This document shows positions 29,192 through 40,044 of a stretch of 64,000 bases of DNA, piece after piece. Source of the stretch: Salarias fasciatus (Eukaryota > Chordata > Actinopteri > Blenniiformes > Blenniidae); the NCBI RefSeq assembly GCF_902148845.1, contig NC_043746.1:6113555-6177554 (forward strand), read 5' to 3'. The position numbers and the translations under genes were made by a program. The notes under the pieces were generated by a model. It did not search any database. It was not told the DNA's origin and saw only the letters and a list, made by a program, of their open reading frames with translations. Position 1 is the first letter of the stretch. Each line of letters begins with the position of its first letter.

Positions 29192-30872
29192 TTAAAGGTA
29201 TTTCATGGCTGAATTAAATTATAATGCAGAGAAAAAAACTTTTTTTTTTGCAGATTTTTAATCCTTCAACACTCTTTCAACTTCTGCCAGAGATTCAATG
29301 TGATGCGTCTTGTGTGACAAAGATCTGATAGTGACTCACGGATTAGCAAAACAACACATTTACATTTTAAATGCTTTTACTCAATCGATGGTCTGAGTCA
29401 GCAACAAAGGACAGTTACGAGGCTGCGGTGAAGTGGGAGGAAATGAAAAGGCGAGCCTTTGTGTAGTGAAAAAACCAGGATGGCTGTAAAAACAAACTGT
29501 TTGAAATCTTGGGGTGTTTCTGCAGGGACTGGGTGTCACAGCAGGAGAAATATCCAGCACACAGTTTTAATTTCAAAAATGCCTCCAAAGTTGAGGGTCC
29601 AAAAAAACATCTCAATCCACAGCTGCTTTTGTTGATTCTGTCTTTCTCTCCAGGCTGATTTTGAAGCATGAGGCGTTCATGTGTTCACAGATTCACCCTC
29701 ACAGTCTGGCCTTCATGATGGATTTATCACAAACAGCGTGATGCTTCTGATTAAACACTGGATTAATCTTCGTCTTTGTAACTTTTAAACCACGTAGAGT
29801 CGTCCTGCAGGGCAGAATGGGGCCTCTGGGGGGGGCGGTTTTTGACCCCTGGGCCTTATGTCTGGAACCCCGTTTTCACATTACGCCCTTGCACGAGCCG
29901 TGTGTGTGGCATCAGCTGAAGGATAGATGACAGCAGGCCACAACTTTACGCATCAAATTCAGACCACTCCGCATCTCCAGACAATAATGAAATCTTCTTC
30001 ATCTTTAATCATCATCAAACCGGCGCCGGCCGGTCTGTGGATCTTTCTGCGGCTCCTCTGCAGACCCTCATTTCATATGTTGCCAAACGAGACCTGCAGT
30101 AACCAGAAAGCCCCTCTCTCTCTATGCATAATGCCCCCCTCTGATGCAAAACGACCTCCAGTGCCAGACAATGCTGTTCCTGACGACGAGCCTCATCCTG
30201 TCGATAATCCTTCGTTGCCTGCATTTGAATGCAGACCAGAGTCCATCAGCTCACCTTGCAGACCTGCACCTGGGTGCAGGCTGCGGACTGCAGTTAATCC
30301 GTGCTGAATGTGAATGGACCGTGAGAGTCTCCCATGAATGATAAATGTGCAAAGCGCAACACCTCCTTTCTTCAGTCGAACGAGGAATTAAACATGTAAC
30401 TTGCATCACTGTTTAATACCTGCAAACTGATTACAGACAATATGCATTATGCACACCAGGGTCGTTTCAGTTTTTGTTGAAACTCTCACTCTGGACGAAT
30501 TGTGCCATAAAATACACCTTTCTCTAGTTCAGTGAATGAAAGGAGTTTGAAAAAAATTCTCATGAGAAAGTACAAAACACACAAGTTCTTTTTTTCGACA
30601 GCATTTATTTCCATCAGGCATTTCATTAAATGCTTGGATCAGACTTCTGAAAAATATGTGACAAAAAAAAAGCACATAACGTAATATTTAAAGTACGTGC
30701 AGGTAGATAAAGTGATTTTATGCGTGATAAAAAACTTTTTGTCAAGCGGCTGAATAAATCATTCAAACCCAACTTATTCACTTATGACTTTAAAACTCTA
30801 TTGTGACAGTAATTCTGCATGCTTGGATTTGAATCCATTTGTGAGGTACATTAAGTTCATTAGATTATTTAA

Positions 30873-31546
30873 AGCGATACTTCAACATTTTGGCAAATTG
30901 GCCCATCTAGGGCAATTCGGTAGTCATTTAGAACAGCATACTTACTTTTTTTGTGAGGGCGAGCTGTTGTTTATTCAGCGGTGAGTCTGAGGAGAGCTTC
31001 ACGGCGGACATAATGGAAGTGGATGGTACAGTAGCTTCCCTCGTCAAACTCATCAATCCAACACAATCCAACAACCCCAAAACACACTTTGGTGGACACG
31101 TTATAATCCCCACATTCACTACGCTGTGAAATATTAATGCAAAATTACGAGATTGAGCGTTTTTTTGCGAAGATTGCTAAGACGGAACTACTTACTAAAC
31201 ATGGCGTCTGGGCGTAGTGATCTCAAAAGAAAAAGTAGTTCCCAATATTTGCTTCAATGTCGTAACGCTACAATATTATTTGTTGGTGTTTCACAGCGTA
31301 GTGAATGTGCGGATTATAACGTGTCCACCAAAGTGTGTTTTGGGGTTGTTGGATTGTGTATTTGATGAGTTTGACGAGGGGAAGCTACTGTACCGTCCAC
31401 TTCCATTATGTCCGCCGTGAAGCTCTCCTCAGACGCACCGCTGAATAAACAACAGCTCGCCCTCACAAAAAAAGTAAGTATGCTGTTCTAAATGACTACC
31501 GAATTGCCCTAGATGGGCCAATTTGCCAAAATGTTGAAGTATCGCT
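30873..31546. mobile_element. Foldback MITE, copy 1 (TTAA target duplication)
   Basis: A 674-bp element flanked by TTAA (30869-30872, 31547-31550). The ends AGCGATACTTCAAC and GTTGAAGTATCGCT are perfect inverse copies. The arms stay complementary for about 270 bp each, around a non-palindromic centre of roughly 130 bp (about 31145-31280) that contains AACATGGCGTCTGGGCG. A closely related copy lies at 44576-45244 in the same orientation. Non-autonomous; the TTAA duplication points to a piggyBac- or Kolobok-type transposase in trans. Confidence 0.85.
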
Positions 31547-32065
31547 TTAACACTTGATAAAATGCCCCAAAATCAAAATCACTCCTGCTGACTAATGAGG
31601 TTTGATACCTCAGAAAGGGCAAGGCAACGATATGAACTTTGTACATATTTTTCATTGGGGTAAAACAGGCACGCGAGAGTAAATAAGGTTACTAAAAAGA
31701 ACAGAATAAAGGAAAAGTCCAAAAAACTAAAAAAAAAAACCAAACAAAACCGCGCGTCCAGTTGGAATCAGACACTCAGCGATGGAGTGAAAAAAAAGAA
31801 AAAATAGTGGAAAAAAAACACTCCTGCAATCAAAGGAAATAAAGAAGAAAACGGAAGAAACGTGTCCGTGTTGATGTGCAGACAGAGAATCAAGTCTGGA
31901 CAGATCTGCGGACATAAGGCTGTAAAAAATAGCGCAAAAGGTCTGAATTCATGAGGAACAGGAGGCACTTAAAGAGCAGATCAAACCCTCAGAAACACGG
32001 TGGACAGAATATATTGCACCATAAGAAATGACTCGAGCAGATCTTGATTTTGGCGCCGGTCTGCA

Positions 32066-32868
32066 TCACTTGGGCCAGGGCCTCCACACCGCGTCGGTCA
32101 CGGCCACCGGCAGCCCCGGAGGGGCCAGCAGCTCCCGGGGGGAGTAGTGGAGACTGCCCAGGTAGGGCCGAGGCAGCTGCTGGGGAGCCAGGGCGGCACC
32201 GAGCACCGGCGGGCCGCGCATGAGCTCCGGGGGGCAGAGAGGCGGCCGCGGCACCGGGAAGCCGAAGGGGACCTGGTTCCCGGGCGCCCCGGAGTTCTCC
32301 TTCGCGCCCTGCCTCATGAAGTGGTTGACCCTCAGCATGCAGCTCCTCACGCCGTCATGGTAGCTCTGCTGCGGGGCACAGCTGGACACCGGCTCCCCGG
32401 ACACGGCCCGCCGGGCGGCCTGCTGACCCCGATCCGTCTGCCGCTCCGTCTTCAGGAACTGGACCACGCTCTCCAGGATCTCAGCCTTCTCCACCTTCGG
32501 GTTCTTCAGTTTCTGTGTGGGGGAAAAAAAAAAGAATCTCTCAGTCAGAAAACGTGCAGGACGTAAAGGTAAGTCATTATTTCTCACGCACGCACGCACG
32601 CACCTCGTTGTCGGTGCTGTCCACCATCAGCAGGCGCAGCGCCTCCAGGCTGCTGTTGATGCGCTCCCGTCTGCGCTTCTCCATCACGGGCTTGGACACC
32701 TGAGAGGAAGGAGGGAAAGGTTAAACAAACGAACTGATATTCTGATCTGAACGCTTCCTGTGGGGATCTTTCTCCCTCTCCTCGTTACCGCGTGCAGCTC
32801 ACCCTTTTCTGCGTCCTGTGCAGAGATGAGGTCTGGCCTTCATCCGAATCACGACCCGAGTCGCTCAT
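32066..32868 (-). CDS. her5: her5-like hairy/E(spl)-related bHLH repressor
   Basis: Minus-strand exons 32868-32803, 32699-32604 and 32512-32066 splice in phase to 202 residues. The basic region KPVMEKRRRERIN carries the Hes-type proline, followed by helix 1, loop and helix 2 (NPKVEKAEILESVVQFLK). An Orange domain is visible at SYHDGVRSCMLRVNHFM. The C-terminus is Pro-rich and ends VWRPWPK, the Groucho/TLE-binding tetrapeptide. Hes/Her proteins bind E/N-box DNA as dimers and repress transcription. KNPKVEKAEILESVVQFLK is the her5/her7 (Hes7-related) type. Head-to-head pairing with a her1/her11-type gene and the Xq26-like neighbourhood favour her5, known in zebrafish for keeping midbrain-hindbrain progenitors undifferentiated. 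her7 is the alternative. Confidence 0.85.
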
Positions 32869-32918
32869 GTCGGCGGGCTGCAGTCGGGAGAGGATGCTCC
32901 TGGGCCCGCAGCCTCTCA

Positions 32919-32927
32919 CTATTTAAG
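32919..32927 (-). promoter_or_regulatory. TATA-like box of her5-like gene
   Basis: On the minus strand the sequence reads CTTAAATAGTG about 50 bp upstream of the start codon, a TTAAATA-type TATA element. The position implies a very short 5'UTR. Confidence 0.45.
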
Positions 32928-35900
32928 CAGGTCTGAGCGGCGACGCCCTTTGGACACACCCTCACCTCACCTCGAGGCGCGCGGCTCTGCAGCAGAATGG
33001 AAACACCTGGGTGAGAGCGCACCTTCAGCAGAGAGCTGAAATCACTCACTACTGGTTTCTCATCCTTACTTTGTAATATTTTGAATTGGCTCAACTATAG
33101 AAATATGTTCATTATCACTGAGTAATGTGTCAAAAACATGAGACTTGACCTTTTCACTGTTTACAGGCTGATCACGAGAAGAAAACAAAAGTTTCGCAGA
33201 GATGGGAAGAGTACAGTAAAATAGCATTTTTACGCACGGCTTTTGATATAATCCCTCTAATAACACTCTGCTGAAGAACCAGACAAAAGACTTTTTAGCT
33301 GCATTTCATTCAATTGAGTAAATGTGTAAACAGCACATTCAGATAGAGTGAATCGAACTATTATTGAACCAATAACGGAAAATTAAGACAAAAATGTTTT
33401 AGATTTTACGTAAATTTTAATAAAATGATGGAAATATTTAAATATTGTTGAATTTTTCTTAAAACTTGCGATTTTAATAAATCATGGAATATTTGGAAAT
33501 TACTTAACTGAAAAAAAATACTATTAAAGTAGATGTACGAGTTGTCTAAAATGAAATCATGTTCTAATTTACTATTTCCACAATGAATCTTAACTTTTGA
33601 TCAGTGAATTAGAACATATATGAGGGAGCGTGTGTTAAGTTTTATTAAAAGAAAAAGAAAAAAGGTTTAATATTGAGTGGAGGCGTGCGTTTGTGATTTG
33701 ACGCTTTTTTTCATTCTTTGGTAGGGATTGTGTTCTTGGTTCAAATATTCCGAAGACGAAAAAAATACAAAATTAAAATGATTCTAATTTAAAATTTGAA
33801 ACAATTTCTCATATCTCAACCACCCAAAAATGAACTTTAACTGAGAGTACGCTGAGACAGAGCAAACACACTTTTATCAAGAGTATCGAGGTTTTGTCTG
33901 CAGAAACTGCGTCCAAACCCCCCTCTCCCCCCAGACCTGCAAAGATCCGTCCCGCGCGCACTCTTTCAGTGGAGAAGTGCGTGTTTTTATTGACCCGGTG
34001 TGGCGGAGGAACATCCACGCCACCCATCCATCCATCCATCCATCCACCCACCTCTCTATCGGCGCTGAGGCAGAGCGCGCAGGGGCGCAGAGGTGCGGCG
34101 GGCGGCCACAGGGTCCTTTGTGTTTGGGGAAGCTTTCTGCGCACTGCATTTATGGTCCCCTGATCCCCCTAATAGGCTAAAGTGTGGAGATAACACCGGG
34201 ATGATCGGATCACGGGGATCTTCTGGAGATTAGACGGCTTTTCAGGGGCCATAATACTTCCGTTTGAAATACAAAAAGAGGGCAGTCAGTGCAGAGATCA
34301 CTCATCTGCCCTGCAATGATCCAATAACACTCCAGATATGAAAACTACACATCTTTATTTCTTTATTTCTCACAATTTGGATCTTCATTTTTACCATTCA
34401 TCTCTTCATCCCCTTAACGAATTTACAATCTTTAATCACCTTCAGCCTTTTATCTCAATCCTCCAACTAATAAACCCACAAATTCAGTTTTTTGTTGATT
34501 TTCTTTGGAGCTTTTATTCCAAATTGGTTTGTTTTCGTGTTGAATTTATTTTGTTGAGCTATAATATTACATGCCTGCATGCACGAATCTTGAGTGCCAA
34601 ATTGAACAACTGAAGCTGCAACAAGACAAGAAGGCCATTTGGGCCAAGAGGGACTCATTAACTCTTTCCCTACTGAGCACATACTTCCAAAGCAATCCTA
34701 AGCGGAAAAAAACTACAACATTACACATGATAAAGTTTGATTACTTGATATTAAGTCTAAACGAAACTTTTGTTTTCTTTTCCTGTTTTATCGATTTTCA
34801 TTTCCGTTGATCTAAGCCATGGGTTAAATCTCTGACAGAAAATGATCATGTCTTTTTTCAATTGTTTTCACCCTCATTTCTCATATTTCAGCGACTTTAA
34901 TTGCAATGGTGTTTGCGTGTGGCAGTGAGTTTCAGCACCAGATGAGACCCCCGCCCCGTCTCTCCCTCCCTGCGTGCGTGCGTAAAAAGCGTGCGGGCTC
35001 TAAACCAGGCGGTCCCGCCCCGCAAATAAGCCTCACAATGTGCTCACCCGCTGCTGTGCAGCAAACTAATTGGTTTAAAATGTGCTCTTTGTCGGCCGAG
35101 AAATGGAGCGTTTACTTCTAATATCGTGGCTGCTCGTGTGCATCAAGCCCACCGACAAAAGAGTTTAAAGGAGTCAGATCTGAGAGAAGGAGAGAGAAGG
35201 GGGGGAGGGAGGGAGGGAGGGAGGGAGAGAGACGGAGAGAGAGCGTGTGAAGTCATATAACAGGAGGTATCAAAGCAGCCTGATGTCGGCAGCAGCACAC
35301 ACACTTCACACACGAGTGTCACAAACATCCCCACACTTCCTCACTTCAGTCACATCATCAAATAAACACGACCATCCACTCTTTAAAGAAATAAAATAAA
35401 ATTCAATTCAATTAAATAAAACTTCATAAATGTGTCTGTCTGCACTACAGTATCACACCGTGCGTCACACGTCTAATGCGTCATTTACGCAGAAACCACA
35501 GAGCGTTGAACCGGCAGCTCAGCTCCATTTGGATGCGCTCTCGTTTGGTCTAATATGACGCGCTCCTGTCACACATCATAAAATGGAGCCGCTCACTTTC
35601 TCACGTCTGCTCGGTTCCCACGAGCGGCAGAAAGGTTTCCCACAGCCTCACTTCACAGCAGCATCCCCCTTTTGCTTTTCAGAACTAATAAGACCAGAAT
35701 TGAAAATAAAGAATTATATCTTACTGAATTTAGAAAGTCATTCTGGGAACATTTACATGTCTTCTTTGATTTGATTCCATTTATACTTTACACAAAGCAC
35801 AACTTCAAAATGCTTAAACTATTTTTCTTAAAGGCAGCCCAGTTTGACTGATCTGTATCATTATGTACAAAAAATACACTCTTTCGTGGAGAAAATTCAT

Positions 35901-36420
35901 TTTAATAGAATGCAAGACAAACTGCAGTGGTATATTTTATCATAATCTTCTTTATTGTTTGAGAAAGGTGCTCTGAACGTTGAGCAGACAAACTGAATGG
36001 AACTATCACTTCATGAAACTAACTAATAAAACGAAATAATACTGTGAGTTGAAATGGTGTATATGAAAAGAGTACTTTATTTTGTCTGCCTATATTTAAA
36101 AACAGCTTTACTTTTTGTTTTGGAATCCTTATGATTCACAGTTCCTCCACGCACGGTTATGTTTCTAACTTATCTGATGTGGCAGTCAAGTCTTTATTCT
36201 TGCCTTTTCGAAAAACTTTCTTTCGCATTTTTTCTTTCTACCTGCAATTTCAGGCCATGTGACTCAATGTTACCACGAAAAATTCTAAATAAAAGCAATA
36301 AAACGATCAAATTAGAACCAAGAAGCAATACTGAAGCAGTTCGGTTTCGACTGTTTATCAGAATAAAGGTAAATTATTCGTCTTTATCGTGTTTTTTTCC
36401 ACTTTTTATTTCTTTTCTCT
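32928..36420. other. Shared upstream region of the her5/her11 pair
   Basis: About 3.5 kb with no exon seen. It contains AT-rich blocks (33290-33830), a (CATC)n tract (34024-34049), a GC-richer segment at 33890-34250 that looks unlike repeat DNA, a (GAGG)n tract (35200-35226) and a pair of RBPJ-type sites near 35.6 kb. Confidence 0.6.
35615..35644 (-). promoter_or_regulatory. Paired RBPJ/Su(H)-type sites
   Basis: On the minus strand CGTGGGAA (35622-35615) and TGTGGGAA (35644-35637) both fit the RBPJ consensus YRTGDGAA, in the same orientation and 22 bp apart. Such sites are expected near Notch-responsive her genes; they lie about 0.9 kb upstream of the her11-like TATA box. Confidence 0.4.
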
Positions 36421-36451
36421 TTTCTTCAGAGGCGGTCCAGCCTCTACTCCG

Positions 36452-36507
36452 TGACGTCACAGCGGTTTTCCATCCAATCAGAGGCCGCGCGCGCTCCTAC
36501 TATAAAA
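36452..36507 (+). promoter_or_regulatory. Core promoter of her11-like gene: CRE, CCAAT, TATA
   Basis: A perfect CRE palindrome TGACGTCA (36452-36459), a CCAAT box (36474-36478) and TATAAAA (36501-36507) follow in order. The TATA box lies 70 bp upstream of the start codon at 36577. Confidence 0.7.
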
Positions 36508-36576
36508 GCCTTCGCGGGCCTGAGGCGGCGTTTCTTTGAACCCCTGCAGCCGGTCGACAGCACATCTGGAGCCACG

Positions 36577-38616
36577 ATGACCAGGACTGCTCCGGACCAG
36601 CCCCAGAGCGACGGCAGGAGCAGGAAGAAGGTACGCGGCGCGTTTATTCATGCTTTCATTCCCCTCGGAGATCAACAGGTGCGTGAATTCAGGACTTCCT
36701 CTACCTGTTTTTAGTTAAACGTTCATTTAAAAAAAGTTGCATGGTGATTAAGAAAAAACAACTATTCTTTCGGCTCAAGTGATAAAAGAAGACAATTGAG
36801 CCCATTAAGTATGCTTAGAATAATAAAAAAAAAAATAAAACCAAAAGTGAAATCTAAAAAGATTATTAAAGCAATGCTTTGAAAACTGGCTACTCACAAA
36901 AAACAAAAACAAAAAAAAAAAAGAAAAAAGAAAAGAAGTTTTTAATCCATAACATCAGGATAAATGAAAGGAAATATGCTTACTGACAGCAGCAGGTTTT
37001 TGGAGAGAGTAAAGGGAAGTTTATATTGTTCATAAGACATTAAAAAAGGAAAAAGACATCACCCAATGAAGGTTTTTCTCACAAACACATTTGCAAACTA
37101 CAACCCACTCTGTGAAAGTGAATTTGTGAAAACAGAATATTTGTTGTTAAGCAGATTTGGAGCCAAATCAAGCTTGAAATTAATTAATATGCAGCTACTT
37201 TGAATATAACAAAATGCAAAGAGAAAACTCAACAAACCATGGTATCTTTAATCTTTTTCAATTAATTCATCAATTAATTAATTTCAGAATTCACTCCTAC
37301 TTCCTGTTACCTGAACATAAAGGGAAGGAAGGAAGTTGTAGTTTTACCATGCTGCTGGAGGAGGCAGTATTTGCCTCCAGACGGAGTTTATCACCGCTGC
37401 GCCATTTGGCCTCCAACACGGAGCTGAACAGCTTTCTAGTGTCTGGACAATAATTCATGACGATTAGGTAGGAAAGTTCAGTGTGAAAAACCCCATCCAG
37501 ATGACAGGGAAGGTAAGCAGTTCAATGGGGTGGTGACATTAGTATGTAAAACTATTAAGCTGTTGTCATGCTGGTTTGTCTCCAAGAGTCTGAAGCCAGT
37601 TGTGGAAAAGAAGAGGAGAGATCGCATCAATCAGAGTCTGGCTGAGCTGAGACGTTTGCTGTTTAATTACACTTCTGACCCAGTGAGTCCTGTCAACTTA
37701 CACTCCACACACACACACACAAAGGTAACACTCCCACTGATGAAATGCATTTCTCCCACTTCTGCTGGTTATCATTGACAGCGATTGCAGAATCCTAAGA
37801 TAGAGAAAGCAGAGATTCTGGACTTGGCTGTGGAGTATCTTAAAAAGTGGACAGATAGGATAAACCTGCACGACGGTTGGTCAATTGATTTGAACATCCT
37901 TGTTTGTTTTCCATGTGAGAGTGGGGAGAAGTGTAAGTGGGTGTATTAAAGTGTCACTTGTGTTTCATCCCTGACCTCTGGGGCGTTTTGCAGGTTGTCC
38001 TCACGGTCAGGTGAAGACTCCTGCTGCTCCTCCTCCTCCTCCCCCCCCTCTCCTCAACATGGAGAGCGCAGGTTTCCAGCAGTGTGTGGCCCAGCTGACC
38101 GGCCACATGCACAGGATCAGCCCGGCGCAGAGGGCCAGCCTGATCGAGAGGCTCCGGCACCACACGGAGAGCTGCTGGCACCCCAAGGCGGACTTCAGCC
38201 AGGCCGCAGGCAAGACCCCCGACGCGGCCCCCGCCCAGGCCATTTGCACATCTGACAGCAAGGAGGAGTGCCCCGGCCTGCTGTTCCCGTCCCAGTGCCC
38301 ATTCCAGCCTCACTCCTGCTCCACACCCTGCCATGAGTATCTGTCCCCCCCTCCCTCCCCCTGGTACTCTCCTCCTTTCCCCATGTGCGCCTCCTCCTCT
38401 CCGTTCCCGTCGTTTGCATGCTCCCTCTCCTCCGCCCCCAGCTCGTCACCCCCGTCCTCTAACACCTCCTTCTTCAGTTTCTCGCCATCGCTTCCTCACT
38501 CCTCCGGCCTCCAAGTCCCTCCTCTTACCGTGGAGAGAGCCTCTGCTAACCCCGCACACGAGGAGGCGCTGGCCTCAAACGCCTCCTCTGCCATGTGGAG
38601 GCCCTGGTTTAAATGA
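36577..38616 (+). CDS. her11: her11-like (her1/her11 class) bHLH-WRPW repressor
   Basis: Exons 36577-36630, 37587-37682, 37782-37875 and 37994-38616 splice in phase to 288 residues. The bHLH starts at SLKPVVEKKRRDRINQSLAE, with the Hes-type proline, and continues through NPKIEKAEILDLAVEYLKKW. The Orange domain is GFQQCVAQLTGHMHRISPAQ. A long Ser/Pro-rich tail ends in MWRPWFK, the Groucho/TLE recruitment motif. The extra intron after the bHLH and the LQNPKIEKAEILDLAVEYL helix fit the fish her1/her11 class, which oscillates or patterns in the segmentation clock and midbrain-hindbrain boundary. Linkage to a her5-like gene and Xq26-type genes favours her11 over her1. Exon 2 is exactly 96 bp, as in the partner gene. 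The acceptor of exon 2 (CTCCAAG|AGT) is chosen from frame. Confidence 0.82.
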
Positions 38617-38686
38617 GGAGCACGGACTGAGTGGAGCTGAGCGCATGGAAAACTTCAACTGCCTTGGATGTACAGTATATATAATG

Positions 38687-38692
38687 AATAAA
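38687..38692 (+). terminator. Poly(A) signal of her11-like gene
   Basis: AATAAA 70 bp after the stop codon, with a second AATAAA about 45 bp further. The very short 3'UTR suits the short-lived mRNAs known for her genes. Confidence 0.65.
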
Positions 38693-38844
38693 ATCGCTTT
38701 TATCTGTTTTGTTGGGTTTTTTTTTTTCCTTGTAAATAAATTACATGCTTGAACCTCATGCAGCCTGGATGTGTCGATTTATCCTGAGATGTGATGAAAG
38801 AACTTTAGTAAAGACGGTTGTTACAGTTTACAAACACTTACTAG

Positions 38845-39727
38845 CAGGGTTGGGAGGGTTACTTTAAAATTGTAATCTGGTACAATTACAAGTTACTTGT
38901 CAAAAAAATGGAATCGGTAACTTACTCTAATTACTTCAATTAAAAAGTAATGTACCAGGTTACTTTGAGATAGTGAGTGTAGTGAGGAGCAGTGTTTTGT
39001 GTTCAGGTCGGCCACGCACAGCATTCTTTCAAGAGTTCAGAGTTCATTAATTCCTCAGTGACAGAAAGTAACGTTCAGTGCAGTAAATCCTCCATCCAGG
39101 CTGAAGATATTATTTCCTCCATCAGACTCTTCTGAGTTCAGCCTGGTGAGGCTGCGGTTCCCAGCAGCAGGTTACTGACAGGTTAGCAGGCTAACAACAC
39201 TTTAGCTTCACTGTGAGTTCAGGTGTGTATCATACCTCTAGATGTGTCTTCAGGTCGAGTCCCTGGACGTTGAGAGCATTTTCACAGCTGGGAGGCAGAA
39301 TTTACATTGAACACCTGACTTAAACACAAAATTATATGTAAGTTTCCATCCAGAGAGTTTATCTCCCTGGAGCAGCCATGACTGCAGCAGCAGGTGGTTA
39401 AATCCATGACAACAAGGGTTGTTTCATTCACTGTTAAACAGTAGAGCTGTGTCCAAGATAGCTGTCGAAGCAGCGTTAATCGCCGCGGTTAATGCCGTAA
39501 AGTGCCATAAAGTGCTGTAAAGTGCCGTAAAGTGTCACAATGTCTGCCGCTTATGTCTGTTGACCGTCTGATTTTCAAAAGTAATCCCGCTCAGTAATCC
39601 GTGTTTTTTATCAGATATACTTGTAACGAGATTATAGATTTTTTTATGTACTGTAACAGTTTACATTTATTTTTTTGTATCCTAACTACATAACGCCGTT
39701 CCATGTAATCATTTACTCCCCAACCCT
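38845..39727. mobile_element. Non-autonomous hAT-like element
   Basis: The left end CAGGGTTGGGAGGGTTACTT and right end GTTACTCCCCAACCCT-like sequence (TTTACTCCCCAACCCT) form short inverted repeats of the common fish hAT type beginning CAGGGTTGGG. Subterminal GTTACTT/AAGTAA motifs recur near both ends (38860-38965, 39570-39640). Four 10-bp units of the AGTGCCGTAA type lie at 39491-39530. No clear 8-bp target duplication was seen, and there is no coding capacity. Confidence 0.55.
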
Positions 39728-40044
39728 ACCAATCACAAGCTTGTGTCATAGTCTTCAGTCACAGATATTAATTATTTCTAAAAATAAATAGGGTATTTTT
39801 TTTTTCGATTAAACTTTTTCTAACTTCCTCCTTCTACCTACCAAGTCATGAGGTCATGGCTTTTTTCTGGTGGGTGGAAGTGTTGTATTCTGATTTTCTA
39901 AAGGAGCATATATTTGGTTTGCTGAGATGTTTTATGATTGAATATGGGTCTTTTGCAGTCACGTGACCATGTCACGCCCAGGCGCCATGTTGGGAAGTTC
40001 GCGGAAGAGCCTGTCAATCAAAACAGTAAGACGTCAGTTGATGA

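Larger units (their letters stand above)
28450..32065. other. Intergenic region pfdn6 to her5-like
   Basis: Holds the two TTAA-flanked elements (28816-29191 and 30873-31546) and otherwise AT-rich sequence. No exon was recognised. The her5-like 3'UTR must lie in its right part, but its poly(A) signal is not certain: AATAAA-type candidates on the minus strand occur inside the foldback element (about 30970) and at about 30604. Confidence 0.55.

Noticed and set aside
31217-31420. Open frames within the foldback element as a gene
   Set aside because: They span the palindromic arms and are best explained as non-autonomous transposon sequence.
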